The notes beneath the pieces were generated by a model. The model was not told the origin of the DNA. It searched no databases and saw only the letters and a program-made list of their open reading frames with translations. From positions 1-8,259 of the forward strand of contig QMKU01000046.1 in assembly GCA_003646525.1 (NCBI GenBank): 8,259 nt of DNA. The letters are read 5' to 3'. This document shows, one piece after another, positions 1-5,998 of this stretch. Made by a program: the position numbers and the translations under genes. The DNA comes from Campylobacterota bacterium. Lineage in GTDB: Bacteria > Campylobacterota > Campylobacteria > Campylobacterales > Sulfurovaceae. How positions within the stretch are numbered: the first letter of the stretch is position 1; each line of letters begins with the position of its first letter.

Positions 1-318
1 AGTAGCCAAGACTGCTTCCAATTGTTTGCGATCTGCATATTTATAAGGATAGCCGATTGAACTATCCACGATAGCAGTCGCTTGTATGATTTTTGGCTGA
101 TAGGAGAGGTATTCTATTGTTTGTATGTCGTGGTCATAGAGTATTCTACAGCGATAAACTCCCTTGTCAGGTGGAGTGATGACTTGGCTGAGGTCTATGG
201 TTTTATCGATCGAAAAGAGTTCTTTTCTACTACGATTAAAACGCTGATTATGATAGGAGACATTTAGAGCTTCTCCGTTTTCTATGCGAATGGTCTCAAG
301 GAGTAGGCAAGAGATCAT
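1..318 (-). CDS. Class IV aminotransferase (PabC/branched-chain-like), 5' part only
   Basis: Reading the minus strand from ATG at 318 gives 106 open codons running off the left edge, so only the N-terminal third is present. The protein begins MISCLLLETIRIENGEALN and continues with SYHNQRFNRSR. The family pattern is a hydrophobic strand, (F/L)ETI, a short loop and then NLxYHxxR, as in 4-amino-4-deoxychorismate lyase (PabC) and related PLP-dependent class IV aminotransferases. The PLP lysine and most of the active site lie outside the window, so the substrate cannot be decided; PabC-like folate synthesis is the usual role of such genes in Campylobacterota (family knowledge). The frame stays open upstream of the ATG through the palindrome at 347-393, but homology-like sequence begins only at this ATG. 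The ribosome site is weak (GAAAG). It is co-directional with cysK, 116 nt downstream of it. Confidence 0.72.
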   Translation of the reverse strand, partial: MISCLLLETIRIENGEALNVSYHNQRFNRSRKELFSIDKTIDLSQVITPPDKGVYRCRILYDHDIQTIEYLSYQPKIIQATAIVDSSIGYPYKYADRKQLEAVLAT

Positions 319-346
319 TGGATGACTTTCGGTAGGTTCGGTACTT

Positions 347-393
347 GGAGTAGGGACTTTAGTCCCATTAAACGGGACTAAAGTCCCTGCTCC
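347..393. repeat. REPIN-like hairpin between cysK and the aminotransferase gene
   Basis: Two 20-nt arms, GGAGTAGGGACTTTAGTCCC (347-366) and GGGACTAAAGTCCCTGCTCC (374-393), are inverted around a 7-nt loop. They pair perfectly except for one T-G, which is a wobble in plus-strand RNA. Each arm is itself almost a palindrome (GGGACtttaGTCCC). Paired short palindromic units of this kind are typical of REP doublets. Neither side has a T tract, so an intrinsic terminator is less likely, although it sits 41 nt past the cysK stop. Confidence 0.75.
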
Positions 394-434
394 GAAATAT
401 TTAATTTTGGTTCTATTCCTTGACAATGCCAAAC

Positions 435-1355
435 TTACATCTCGAAAAGATCTGTCGAGAGATAACGCTCTGCAGTGTCACATAAAATTGTCACGATCGT
501 CTTGCCTCTGTTCTCTTCTCGGCAGGCGATAGTATAAGCTGCCTGTAGATTGGCACCTGACGAGATCCCCACGAGGAGTCCCTCCTCTTTGGCGACTCGT
601 TTTGCCATTGCAAAAGCCTCTTCATTGCAGACTTTGATCACTTCATCGTAGATTTCAGTATTGAGGTTTTTGGGGACAAATCCTGCACCAATCCCCTGTA
701 TCTTGTGAGGACCTGCGTCTCCACCACTGAGAATAGCCGACTCTTCTGGCTCAACAGCGATTGATTTGAGTGTAGGTATTTCAGCTTTGAGGACTTCAGA
801 AGTACCAGTGAGTGTTCCCCCCGTCCCGACTGCAGCGACGAAAAAATCAAGCTTACCTTTGGTGTCTTTGAGGATCTCAGGTGCGGTTGTTTTGCGATGT
901 ACTTCAGGATTGTTTGGATTTTGAAATTGTTGCAAGTTGATCGCATTGTCGAGATTTTCCTGAAGGTTTTGTGCCTCTTTGATCGATCCAGCCATACCTT
1001 CTGACGCAGGTGTCAATACAAGCTTTGCACCTAAATGCGTGAGTAGCTTGCGCCTCTCTATACTCATCGATTCAGGCATAGTGAGGATAAGCTTCAATCC
1101 TTTTGAGGCACAGATGGCCGCAAGTCCGATACCTGTATTGCCACTGGTAGGTTCGATAATAGTCGTATCGGACTTGATGACTCCCTCCTCGATGGCGGTT
1201 TCGATCATGCTGAGTGCAATACGATCTTTGACAGAACTCGTAGGATTCATAAACTCACATTTACCGAGAATAGTAGCACCACTCTCTGTAGAGAGGTGAT
1301 TGAGTTTGACCAATGGTGTATTTCCTATCAGTGCTTCGATGGAATCGGCTAACAT
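435..1355 (-). CDS. cysK: Cysteine synthase (O-acetylserine sulfhydrylase)
   Basis: PLP enzyme that converts O-acetylserine and sulfide to cysteine in the cytoplasm. At 306 residues it has the normal family length. Visible landmarks: IGNTPLVKL at 10-18, the PLP-binding lysine K43 in SSVKDR, the substrate-binding loop SGNTG at 70-74, the phosphate-binding GTGGT at 176-180, and GISSGAN at 262-268 with the serine that contacts the PLP ring nitrogen. All key residues are intact. The ATG at 1355 overlaps the end of the carbonic anhydrase gene by 7 nt, and AAGGATG just upstream serves as ribosome site, so translation is probably coupled. It is the last gene of the yidD-pyrC-carbonic anhydrase-cysK operon. 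CysM or cystathionine beta-synthase-like enzymes share the fold, but length and motifs favour CysK/CysM. Confidence 0.95.
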   Translation of the reverse strand: MLADSIEALIGNTPLVKLNHLSTESGATILGKCEFMNPTSSVKDRIALSMIETAIEEGVIKSDTTIIEPTSGNTGIGLAAICASKGLKLILTMPESMSIERRKLLTHLGAKLVLTPASEGMAGSIKEAQNLQENLDNAINLQQFQNPNNPEVHRKTTAPEILKDTKGKLDFFVAAVGTGGTLTGTSEVLKAEIPTLKSIAVEPEESAILSGGDAGPHKIQGIGAGFVPKNLNTEIYDEVIKVCNEEAFAMAKRVAKEEGLLVGISSGANLQAAYTIACREENRGKTIVTILCDTAERYLSTDLFEM

Positions 1356-2035
1356 GTTGCATCCTTTGTCTTGTGATCTGTCGTTGGATCATCTTGAGCC
1401 AATGGTTTAAATTCATATAGTTCATCATCATAATAGTCGATCACACCGCTCTTCATATCATAATACCAGCCGTGTAAAAAGACCTTGCCTTGATCTACAC
1501 GCCTCTTGACTGCGGGGTAGGTGAGGAGATTTTGGAGCTGAAAGATGACGGAGACTTTTTCAGTATAGCGAAGCAGTGCTTGCTGGTCTCCTTTGTGCTC
1601 GCTCATCATAGCTACTCTCTTTGGTGCTTCTCCTAGTTCCAGCCATTTGATCGTATGGATATTTTCATCTGTTTTTTTGATATCCTTGTAGAGTGAAGCA
1701 ATAGCACCACAATCAGAGTGACCGCAGACGATAATATCTGTAAGTTCTAGTACCGAAATGGCATATTCGATAGCCGAAGCCGTTGCGTGATAGCTGGCAT
1801 CTGGCTGATAGGGAGCAACAAAATTTCCAATATTTCGGATGATGAAAAGATCACCAGGTCCACTACCTGTGATCATCGCAGGCATGACGCGTGAATCGCT
1901 ACAGCCAATAAAGAGTGCCTTGGGGTTCTGCCCCTCTTCTGTCAGGGTTCTGAAACGGTTTTCATTCTCTTTGAATTTAACAGCACGAAAGGCTTCGTGA
2001 CCTTTTTCCAACTCTTGTAATTTTTTGTCAGGCAT
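1349..2035 (-). CDS. can: Beta-class carbonic anhydrase
   Basis: Zinc enzyme interconverting CO2 and bicarbonate. The 228-residue protein carries the beta-class zinc site: C45 in GCSDSR with the D47/R49 dyad, and H106 and C109 in CGHSDCGA. RNIGNFVAPY (67-76) is also typical. The start at 2035 (MPDKKLQELEKGH) is chosen because AGAGGAG lies 5 nt upstream. A longer frame to 2128 exists but runs back into pyrC and adds sequence foreign to the family. The gene begins 10 nt after the pyrC stop and overlaps cysK by 7 nt. Bicarbonate feeds carbamoyl phosphate and hence pyrimidine synthesis, a plausible but unproven reason for co-transcription with pyrC. The C-terminal tail (about 210-228, rich in Asp/Thr/Lys) shows no motif. 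Confidence 0.94.
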   Translation of the reverse strand: MPDKKLQELEKGHEAFRAVKFKENENRFRTLTEEGQNPKALFIGCSDSRVMPAMITGSGPGDLFIIRNIGNFVAPYQPDASYHATASAIEYAISVLELTDIIVCGHSDCGAIASLYKDIKKTDENIHTIKWLELGEAPKRVAMMSEHKGDQQALLRYTEKVSVIFQLQNLLTYPAVKRRVDQGKVFLHGWYYDMKSGVIDYYDDELYEFKPLAQDDPTTDHKTKDATC

Positions 2036-2045
2036 GTCTACTCCT

Positions 2046-3056
2046 CTAAATGATGGTATGAATATTGTAAGCAAGTGCCGTTCCAGAAGAGAAGGGAACG
2101 ACACCTTCGTAATTATCGGGTACAACAAAAGGCTCCTTGGTCAGTATGACCTCTTTCTGGAGGGGCTTGAGACGATAAATATCTTGTGCATTTTCTGAAA
2201 TAAATTTTTGTAAATTTTTTAGAGGAGTAGCATTTTTTTCAAAAAGTTCAGTGAGTGTCTGTAGAGCAATAGGGGCAGTAAAAACACCAGCAGCACATCC
2301 CGGACACTCCTTGGCTTCTTTGGGATGTGGTGCAGAGTCGCTACCGAACATGACTTTGGGGTGCGCCTCTAGTGCTACCTTCAGCAGTGCTTCTCTATCT
2401 TCAGGTCTTTTGGCGATGGGCTTGCAGAAGAGATGAGGCTGTAGCATACCCCCAGCAACATCATCGAGGGTGATAAGAAGGTGATGCAGAGTGATCGTCG
2501 CATAGAGATTATCGAAGCGATCAAGTGCCGCGACACTCTCCTTGGTTGTGATATGCTCCATGATGATCTTGAGACGAGGAAAGTGTGTTGCCAGCTTCTC
2601 ATAGATAGGTACAAATTCCGCTTCTCTATCCATCACAAAACCACCTGTTTCTCCATGAATGCAGAGAGGGATATCTAAGTCACTCATAGCTTCGAGGGTA
2701 GTGCGAAGCTCCTCCACATCAAAACCACTGAGACCCCCTTCGCTGTTGGTGGTGATACCTGCTGGGTAGAGTTTGATCGCAGTGATCTCATCACGCACGC
2801 TCTCCAGAAATTCCCTACTGTAGGTTGGCTTGAAAAAGAGTGTCATATAGGGGATAAAATCTTCATCTCCAATCGCTTCGAGTATTTGATTTTTATAGTT
2901 TTGTACATCCTCTTTTGTTTCGATGGGAGGTACGAGGTTTGGCATGATCAATGCACCTGAAAAGCTGTGAGCACTGAGTGGAGCTACGCGCTTGAGCATA
3001 TCACCGTCACGCAGATGCAAATGCATATCGAGAGGAGAGTGAAGACTAGTTGGCAT
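2046..3056 (-). CDS. pyrC: Dihydroorotase
   Basis: Catalyses cyclisation of carbamoyl-aspartate to dihydroorotate, the third step of pyrimidine synthesis, in the cytoplasm. The 336-residue protein is close to the length of the E. coli-type (class II) enzyme. Metal ligands are visible: H12 and H14 in DMHLHLRDGD, carbamylated lysine K95 in AIKLYPAG, H134 in CIHGE, H168 in MEHIT, and catalytic D240 in FGSDSAPH. The ATG at 3056 has AAGGA 5 nt upstream. The first 11 nt overlap the end of yidD, indicating translational coupling, and the ribosome site of carbonic anhydrase overlaps the pyrC TAG stop. No damage is seen. Confidence 0.95.
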   Translation of the reverse strand: MPTSLHSPLDMHLHLRDGDMLKRVAPLSAHSFSGALIMPNLVPPIETKEDVQNYKNQILEAIGDEDFIPYMTLFFKPTYSREFLESVRDEITAIKLYPAGITTNSEGGLSGFDVEELRTTLEAMSDLDIPLCIHGETGGFVMDREAEFVPIYEKLATHFPRLKIIMEHITTKESVAALDRFDNLYATITLHHLLITLDDVAGGMLQPHLFCKPIAKRPEDREALLKVALEAHPKVMFGSDSAPHPKEAKECPGCAAGVFTAPIALQTLTELFEKNATPLKNLQKFISENAQDIYRLKPLQKEVILTKEPFVVPDNYEGVVPFSSGTALAYNIHTII

Positions 3057-3336
3057 GGTAATCCTTTATGACATAATAGTAAGAATTTGATTTTGGAACA
3101 AACCAATATTTGATAGATATTTTGCCAGAAAGAATGTTAAGATATGATGTAAGGTGGAGAGCAGGAGGTGCCTTGTACTCTACGACAGGATAGTCGATAC
3201 CTCCAGGAAAAAGCTGGTTGCAACGCAATATCCTCAGTGTGGAGTTGAAGATGGCTCTGTGCGGAGGAGAAGTTTCAAAGCTCCATTTTGCATACTCAGA
3301 ACAGGTCGGATAGTAGCGACAGCCTCCTGGTAGCAT
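3046..3336 (-). CDS. yidD: YidD family membrane-insertion factor, start uncertain
   Basis: YidD is a small membrane-associated protein thought to assist YidC in inserting inner-membrane proteins. The signature is clear: GGCRYYPTCSEYA at the start and LRILRCNQLFPGG in the middle, with the three family cysteines. From the first ATG the protein has 96 residues and begins MLPGGC, so it lacks the amphipathic N-terminal segment. That segment is present in frame upstream (SKRFWIAPITGYQYLSK), so the true start probably lies beyond 3336. The only start-like codon there with a ribosome site is a CTG at 3408 (AAAGGG 6 nt before it), giving 120 residues. A rare start, an unrecognised start or a damaged gene are all possible. 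The C-terminal 45 residues after FPGG are longer than usual and resemble nothing I recognise. It overlaps pyrC by 11 nt and is the first gene of the operon. Confidence 0.85.
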   Translation of the reverse strand: MLPGGCRYYPTCSEYAKWSFETSPPHRAIFNSTLRILRCNQLFPGGIDYPVVEYKAPPALHLTSYLNILSGKISIKYWFVPKSNSYYYVIKDYHAN

Positions 3337-3607
3337 CTTGGAGAGGTACTGGTATCCAGTGATCGGTGCGATCCAAAATCTCTTGCTTTTGAGTTTTTTA
3401 TTATTCAGGAGTTTCCCTTTCTGAGTGAAACATCTTGGAGATATATCAATGCTGTGGTCTCATCTTTTTACTATTGAGTTTTGGATTGTGTGACATTTTT
3501 TATTTTAGCGTAGGAGGACTTTAGGATAGATTTTGTACTGTCGCTATTGCCCCTTTGGTTAAAATACTGTTTATATTTTTAGATAAATTCAAAGGAGACT
3601 ACAAAAT

Positions 3608-3796
3608 ATTAAAAAAAGAGTTTTAGTGTGGATGATGAGTTTGGTAGTTTGCTAGAGGCATTTGACTACTCAAATGGCACAAGAGTATCAGGCACAAATG
3701 GAGCTCAAAAAATTAGACTCACATGACACAATTAAGGCAAAAGTTGAGGCTATCGCATCTACTATCTCTTTCAATTTGATGACAAGATATACTTAG
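3608..3796 (+). pseudogene. Remnant of a small exported-protein gene
   Basis: A good ribosome site (AAAGGAG, 3591-3597) precedes ATT at 3608 by 10 nt. From there the frame reads IKKRVLVWMMSLVVC, which has the positively charged start and hydrophobic core of a signal peptide. An in-frame TAG follows at 3653. The same frame then stays open to TAG at 3794 and encodes a hydrophilic helix-like segment (TTQMAQEYQAQMELKKLDSH) and an alanine/isoleucine-rich stretch. The simplest reading is a formerly intact gene for a short secreted protein or lipoprotein whose ATG became ATT and which acquired a stop. Its end coincides with the edge of the palindrome, so the element may have truncated it. No family is recognised, and a chance open frame cannot be excluded. 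Confidence 0.45.
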
Positions 3797-3954
3797 GAAT
3801 CTCCCAAAAACAATTCTACCCACCTAACTTGTCCTTTTGCTCCTAGTCGCATTCTCTCAATCGTCGCATAGAATAGCTATGTTCCTCTTGAGAGAATGCG
3901 ACTAGAAACAAAAATCCTGCGTTATTTGGGTAGAATTGTTCTTGTGAGCTTCCT
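3795..3954. repeat. 160-bp imperfect palindrome (MITE-like or structured RNA)
   Basis: Outer arms AGGAATCTCCCA...CAATTCTACCCA (3795-3822) pair with 3927-3954 with three mismatches. Inner arms 3834-3860 pair with 3888-3914, including a perfect 18-bp core CTAGTCGCATTCTCTCAA (3843-3860). The tip contains a further CATAG/CTATG hairpin (3867-3871, 3877-3881) on the same axis. There is no coding frame and no transposase. The size and terminal inverted structure suit a miniature inverted-repeat element. Alternatively the hairpin works as RNA: four plus-strand A-C mismatches (3808/3941, 3834/3914, 3840/3908, 3842/3906) become G-U pairs in a minus-strand transcript. I did not find an obvious target-site duplication. 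Confidence 0.75.
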
Positions 3955-4094
3955 TATCTGAGACTTTTTGCAAGAAACAGACAAGAGGAGCCAACCAGCT
4001 TCTTTTTTATTAGTGGTTTGTGTCCCAACTCTAAGGTTTTAACGGTTTTACAGTCACAATAGCTATCTAAACTTAAATACACAATAAACTATAA

Positions 4095-4117
4095 GCAATA
4101 TTGTATTACAATATTGC
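4095..4117. promoter_or_regulatory. Operator-like palindrome in front of the RHH/PIN module
   Basis: GCAATATTG (4095-4103) and CAATATTGC (4109-4117) are perfect 9-bp inverted arms around TATTA, followed by AATACAAT and the ribosome site AAGGAG (4128-4133). Its position 23 nt ahead of a ribbon-helix-helix antitoxin suits autorepression by the antitoxin-toxin complex, which is the norm for such modules. Binding is inferred. Confidence 0.6.
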
Positions 4118-4139
4118 AATACAATAAAAGGAGATTAAT

Positions 4140-4397
4140 ATGCTTTCCGTAAGATTGGGTGATTTACTTGAAAAAGAGTTAACTATAGTTTCCCACATAA
4201 GCCATAAAACTAAGACTGATATTATCAAAGAAGCATTATCACACTATTTTAATACTCTAAAAGCAAAAGAGAAAATAACCCCATATGAGTTAGGTAAAGA
4301 TCTCTTTGGTACTGCTGGAAGTTCAGATGGAGAACTATCAGTTAACTATAAAAACAGATATAAAAAGATGCTAGATGAAAAATACAATAATAGATAG
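4140..4397 (+). CDS. Ribbon-helix-helix antitoxin (CopG/VapB-like)
   Basis: The 85-residue protein begins MLSVRLGDLLEKELTIVS, the strand-then-helix of a ribbon-helix-helix DNA-binding domain (about 1-45), followed by KTKTDIIKEALSHYF, the second helix. The C-terminal half (about 46-85: ITPYELGKDLFGTAGSSDGE and a lysine-rich tail) is the region that typically wraps the toxin. Expected roles are to neutralise the PIN toxin encoded next and to repress the shared promoter through the palindrome at 4095-4117. The start is supported by AAGGAG 6 nt upstream. The last 23 nt overlap the toxin gene, showing a single operon with coupled translation. Base composition is clearly more AT-rich than the operon to the left. 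Confidence 0.85.
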   Translation: MLSVRLGDLLEKELTIVSHISHKTKTDIIKEALSHYFNTLKAKEKITPYELGKDLFGTAGSSDGELSVNYKNRYKKMLDEKYNNR

Positions 4398-4788
4398 TGG
4401 TCCCATCATTGCCCTCTTTGATAAAGACGATAAATACCATAAAAAGACCTTGGAGTTTATGCACTCTTTTGATGGAAAGCTCATATCTACTTGGGCAGTT
4501 ATAACAGAGGTTACCCATATGCTAAGTTTCAATCTTACTGTCCAGCTCAATTTTTTAAAGTGGGTAGAGATGGAAGCTATTACTATCTACCAAATAGAGC
4601 AGAGTGAGCTAACTGCTATGATAAAAATGATGCAAAAATATAGTGATATTCCCATGGATTTAGCAGACTCAACACTAATGTATGTCGCCCAAAAAGAAAA
4701 TATCAAAGATATTATTAGCATAGATAGCGATTTTGACATTTATAGAACTATCAAAAAGCAGAGTTTAAATAATTTGTTAAGGGTGTAA
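4375..4788 (+). CDS. vapC: PIN-domain ribonuclease toxin
   Basis: The 137-residue protein has the acidic PIN-domain residues in order: D7 in IIDSGPIIALFD, E45 in VITEVTHML, D98 in PMDLADSTLMYVAQ, and D117 with D119 in SIDSDFDIYR. These chelate the magnesium used to cut RNA. VapC-type toxins usually cleave tRNA or rRNA and stop translation (family knowledge); the target here is unknown. All catalytic positions are kept, so the enzyme should be active. The ATG at 4375 lies inside the antitoxin gene, and no separate ribosome site is needed. The gene ends 39 nt before the stop of mntA, which is transcribed towards it, with no strong terminator in between. The subfamily resembles PIN proteins paired with RHH rather than AbrB antitoxins. 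Confidence 0.88.
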   Translation: MKNTIIDSGPIIALFDKDDKYHKKTLEFMHSFDGKLISTWAVITEVTHMLSFNLTVQLNFLKWVEMEAITIYQIEQSELTAMIKMMQKYSDIPMDLADSTLMYVAQKENIKDIISIDSDFDIYRTIKKQSLNNLLRV

Positions 4789-4827
4789 TATTGCAGCTTA
4801 AGAGGTGTTGATAGAATTATTTTTACA

Positions 4828-5145
4828 CTATCTATCGTCCCTATCTTTTTTATAAAAAACTATCCCCACTCTCTCTATATGTTCTTTTAACTCATCGTTT
4901 TTAAGCATACTATAGATAGATAAATCTATAGTATACGGTAAAAGAAGATCATCAAGTTCCAACTCAATTTTATGTAAAAGTTTTATATTTATCTCTTCAC
5001 CAAACATTGTCAAGTCAATATCTGATCCTTCTCTAAAGTTCCCTTTTGCCCGTGAACCATAGAGTATAACTTTATCTATGTTTTCATATTTTGAAAAAAC
5101 ATGGTATATTTTTTCTATAGATGCATCACTTAAACCATATTTCAT
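4828..5145 (-). CDS. mntA: MntA-type nucleotidyltransferase antitoxin
   Basis: Minimal nucleotidyltransferase of 105 residues from ATG at 5145 (MKYGLSDASIEKIYHVF). The pol-beta-type active site is complete: GSRAKG at 30-35, D42 and D44 in GSDIDL, and a third aspartate at D74 in YTIDL. In the characterised Shewanella HepT/MntA pair this enzyme transfers AMP groups to a tyrosine of the HEPN toxin and so inactivates it. The same job is inferred here because the partner, encoded just upstream, keeps the acceptor tyrosine. A GTG at 5160 would add five residues and overlap hepT; I prefer the ATG because MKYGL is the usual family start. Only 4 nt separate it from the hepT stop. Confidence 0.9.
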   Translation of the reverse strand: MKYGLSDASIEKIYHVFSKYENIDKVILYGSRAKGNFREGSDIDLTMFGEEINIKLLHKIELELDDLLLPYTIDLSIYSMLKNDELKEHIERVGIVFYKKDRDDR

Positions 5146-5149
5146 AAAG

Positions 5150-5572
5150 TTACTTTTCACTTTCTAAAAGCTCAGAAAGCTTCTCTTTTAACGCTTCAAA
5201 TCTAAATATATAAGTCCCCAATATAACATCAACTATCTGTTCTACCGTCTCTTCATCATAAGTATGAGAAGTAAGATTTCTACTTTTTACCATCTGCATC
5301 CACTCTTCACCATGTGTAATGATACCCACGCTAAAAGCCTGTCTTGTAGCATCTTTAGAACCATAAATTTGCTCAGTAGCTCCCTTATGTTCTAAAAAGT
5401 CCTTCATTGTTTTCCATGCTAACTCATGTGTATATTCAAACCCTTGTATAAGCCCCTGCTTCTCAAGAAGTGATAGTTCTCTCTCTTCTGAAAGTTCAAC
5501 AGCACTCTGTAGTTGTATTAATGCTTTTTTATAGTTTGAAAATCTTTGATGCCATCTTATATCTTGTTTCAT
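5150..5572 (-). CDS. hepT: HepT-type HEPN ribonuclease toxin
   Basis: All-helical HEPN protein of 140 residues, formerly described as the nucleotidyltransferase substrate-binding protein (HI0074-like). Its RX4HXY motif, SRNLTSHTY, gives R98 and H103 as the RNase pair and Y105 as the residue expected to be modified by MntA. FEYTHELAWKTMKDFLEHKG (45-64) is the conserved helix of the family. The ATG at 5572 has AAGG 7 nt upstream. A longer frame from TTG at 5632 adds sequence foreign to the family and was not used. It is co-transcribed with mntA in the order toxin then antitoxin, as in known pairs. The target is probably tRNA or mRNA (family knowledge, not visible here). Confidence 0.9.
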   Translation of the reverse strand: MKQDIRWHQRFSNYKKALIQLQSAVELSEERELSLLEKQGLIQGFEYTHELAWKTMKDFLEHKGATEQIYGSKDATRQAFSVGIITHGEEWMQMVKSRNLTSHTYDEETVEQIVDVILGTYIFRFEALKEKLSELLESEK

Positions 5573-5620
5573 ACTTATACCTTGTATTTTATCTGCTATA
5601 CAGTAGTTTAGTTTTAACAC

Positions 5621-5640
5621 TTTAGCAATCAAATGCTAAA
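5621..5640. promoter_or_regulatory. Inverted repeat upstream of hepT
   Basis: TTTAGCA (5621-5627) and TGCTAAA (5634-5640) form perfect 7-bp arms around ATCAAA, about 50 nt upstream of the hepT start. It may be an operator for the hepT-mntA promoter. A short terminator-like hairpin for the frame on its right is the alternative; for minus-strand transcription no T tract follows. Confidence 0.4.
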
Positions 5641-5677
5641 AATTGCCTTTATGGTTTTGAGTTACTGATGTTGAAAT

Positions 5678-5959
5678 CTAGATACTCTTTATTGAATCTT
5701 TTATAATATTGATATGCTTTTCAATCTCATTTAAATTTATGTTAACTTCCTCGTCTTTGAAGAGACTATCAATATTAATTTCAGGAAATGTATTTTCTCC
5801 TGATAAGTGTACACCTTTAGTTTTTCCAATTATATACGCTTTAATATTATCACAATTTTGTAAAGCATTATTCTTAGTTTCTAAGATAGTAGGGGTGCAA
5901 CCCAAAAAAAACCTAATAGCCTTTAATCTTTTTGTTGTACAGTTATGGAAAGGGTACAC
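5678..5959 (-). pseudogene. Unidentified 93-codon frame, probably a gene remnant
   Basis: The frame runs from GTG at 5959 to TAG at 5678 and has AT-rich codon use like its neighbours. The C-terminal part looks like real protein: SGENTFPEINIDSLFKDEEV followed by an amphipathic asparagine/lysine helix (NEIEKHINIIKDSIKSI). The N-terminal part is less convincing. There is no ATG, the ribosome site is absent, a TGA closes the frame shortly upstream, and a run of eight T (5904-5911 region, written on the minus strand) invites frameshifting within FFLGC. I read it as the 3' part of a gene that lost its start, or a gene with a sequencing or natural slip in the T run. No family is recognised. Confidence 0.35.
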
Positions 5960-5963
5960 TGAA

Positions 5964-5989
5964 GCTTGAAGAACGCGTATTCTTCAAGC
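5964..5989. terminator. 10-bp hairpin downstream of the small membrane-protein gene
   Basis: GCTTGAAGAA (5964-5973) and TTCTTCAAGC (5980-5989) pair perfectly around the loop CGCGTA. It begins 9 nt past the stop of the 37-residue gene on the minus strand. No T run follows on either strand, so it is a weak terminator candidate or an RNA 3'-end stabilising hairpin. Confidence 0.45.
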
Positions 5990-5998
5990 CTCGTGTGA

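Larger units (their letters stand above)
3337..4139. other. 800-bp stretch without an intact gene
   Basis: From left to right it contains: the in-frame coding-like extension of yidD (to about 3408); about 200 nt that must hold the promoter of the minus-strand operon, in which I see no convincing -35/-10 pair; an AT-rich plus-strand leader with TATATT at 3572-3577 and AAAGGAG at 3591-3597; the broken exported-protein gene 3608-3796; the 160-bp palindrome 3795-3954; and about 140 nt of featureless AT-rich sequence before the operator at 4095. This is the boundary between the housekeeping operon and the accessory block. Confidence 0.6.

Noticed and set aside
82..267. 61-codon plus-strand frame at the left edge
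   Set aside because: The minus strand here encodes the N-terminus of a class IV aminotransferase with clear motifs; the plus frame is antisense.
979..1299. 106-codon plus-strand frame across cysK
   Set aside because: It lies entirely opposite the conserved cysK sequence, and its translation shows no family features; a shadow of the coding strand.
2036..2128. N-terminal extension of carbonic anhydrase
   Set aside because: It reads back into the end of pyrC; the ATG at 2035 has AGAGGAG at ideal spacing and fits the family length.
3956..4094. tRNA or small structured RNA in the AT-rich gap
   Set aside because: No cloverleaf, CCA end or strong stem could be made out.
5573..5632. 20-residue extension of HepT from TTG
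   Set aside because: Sequence is unlike the family; the ATG at 5572 has a ribosome site and starts the recognised domain.
5709..5969. 86-codon plus-strand hydrophobic frame
   Set aside because: It is opposite the minus-strand frame with better protein character, and has no ribosome site.
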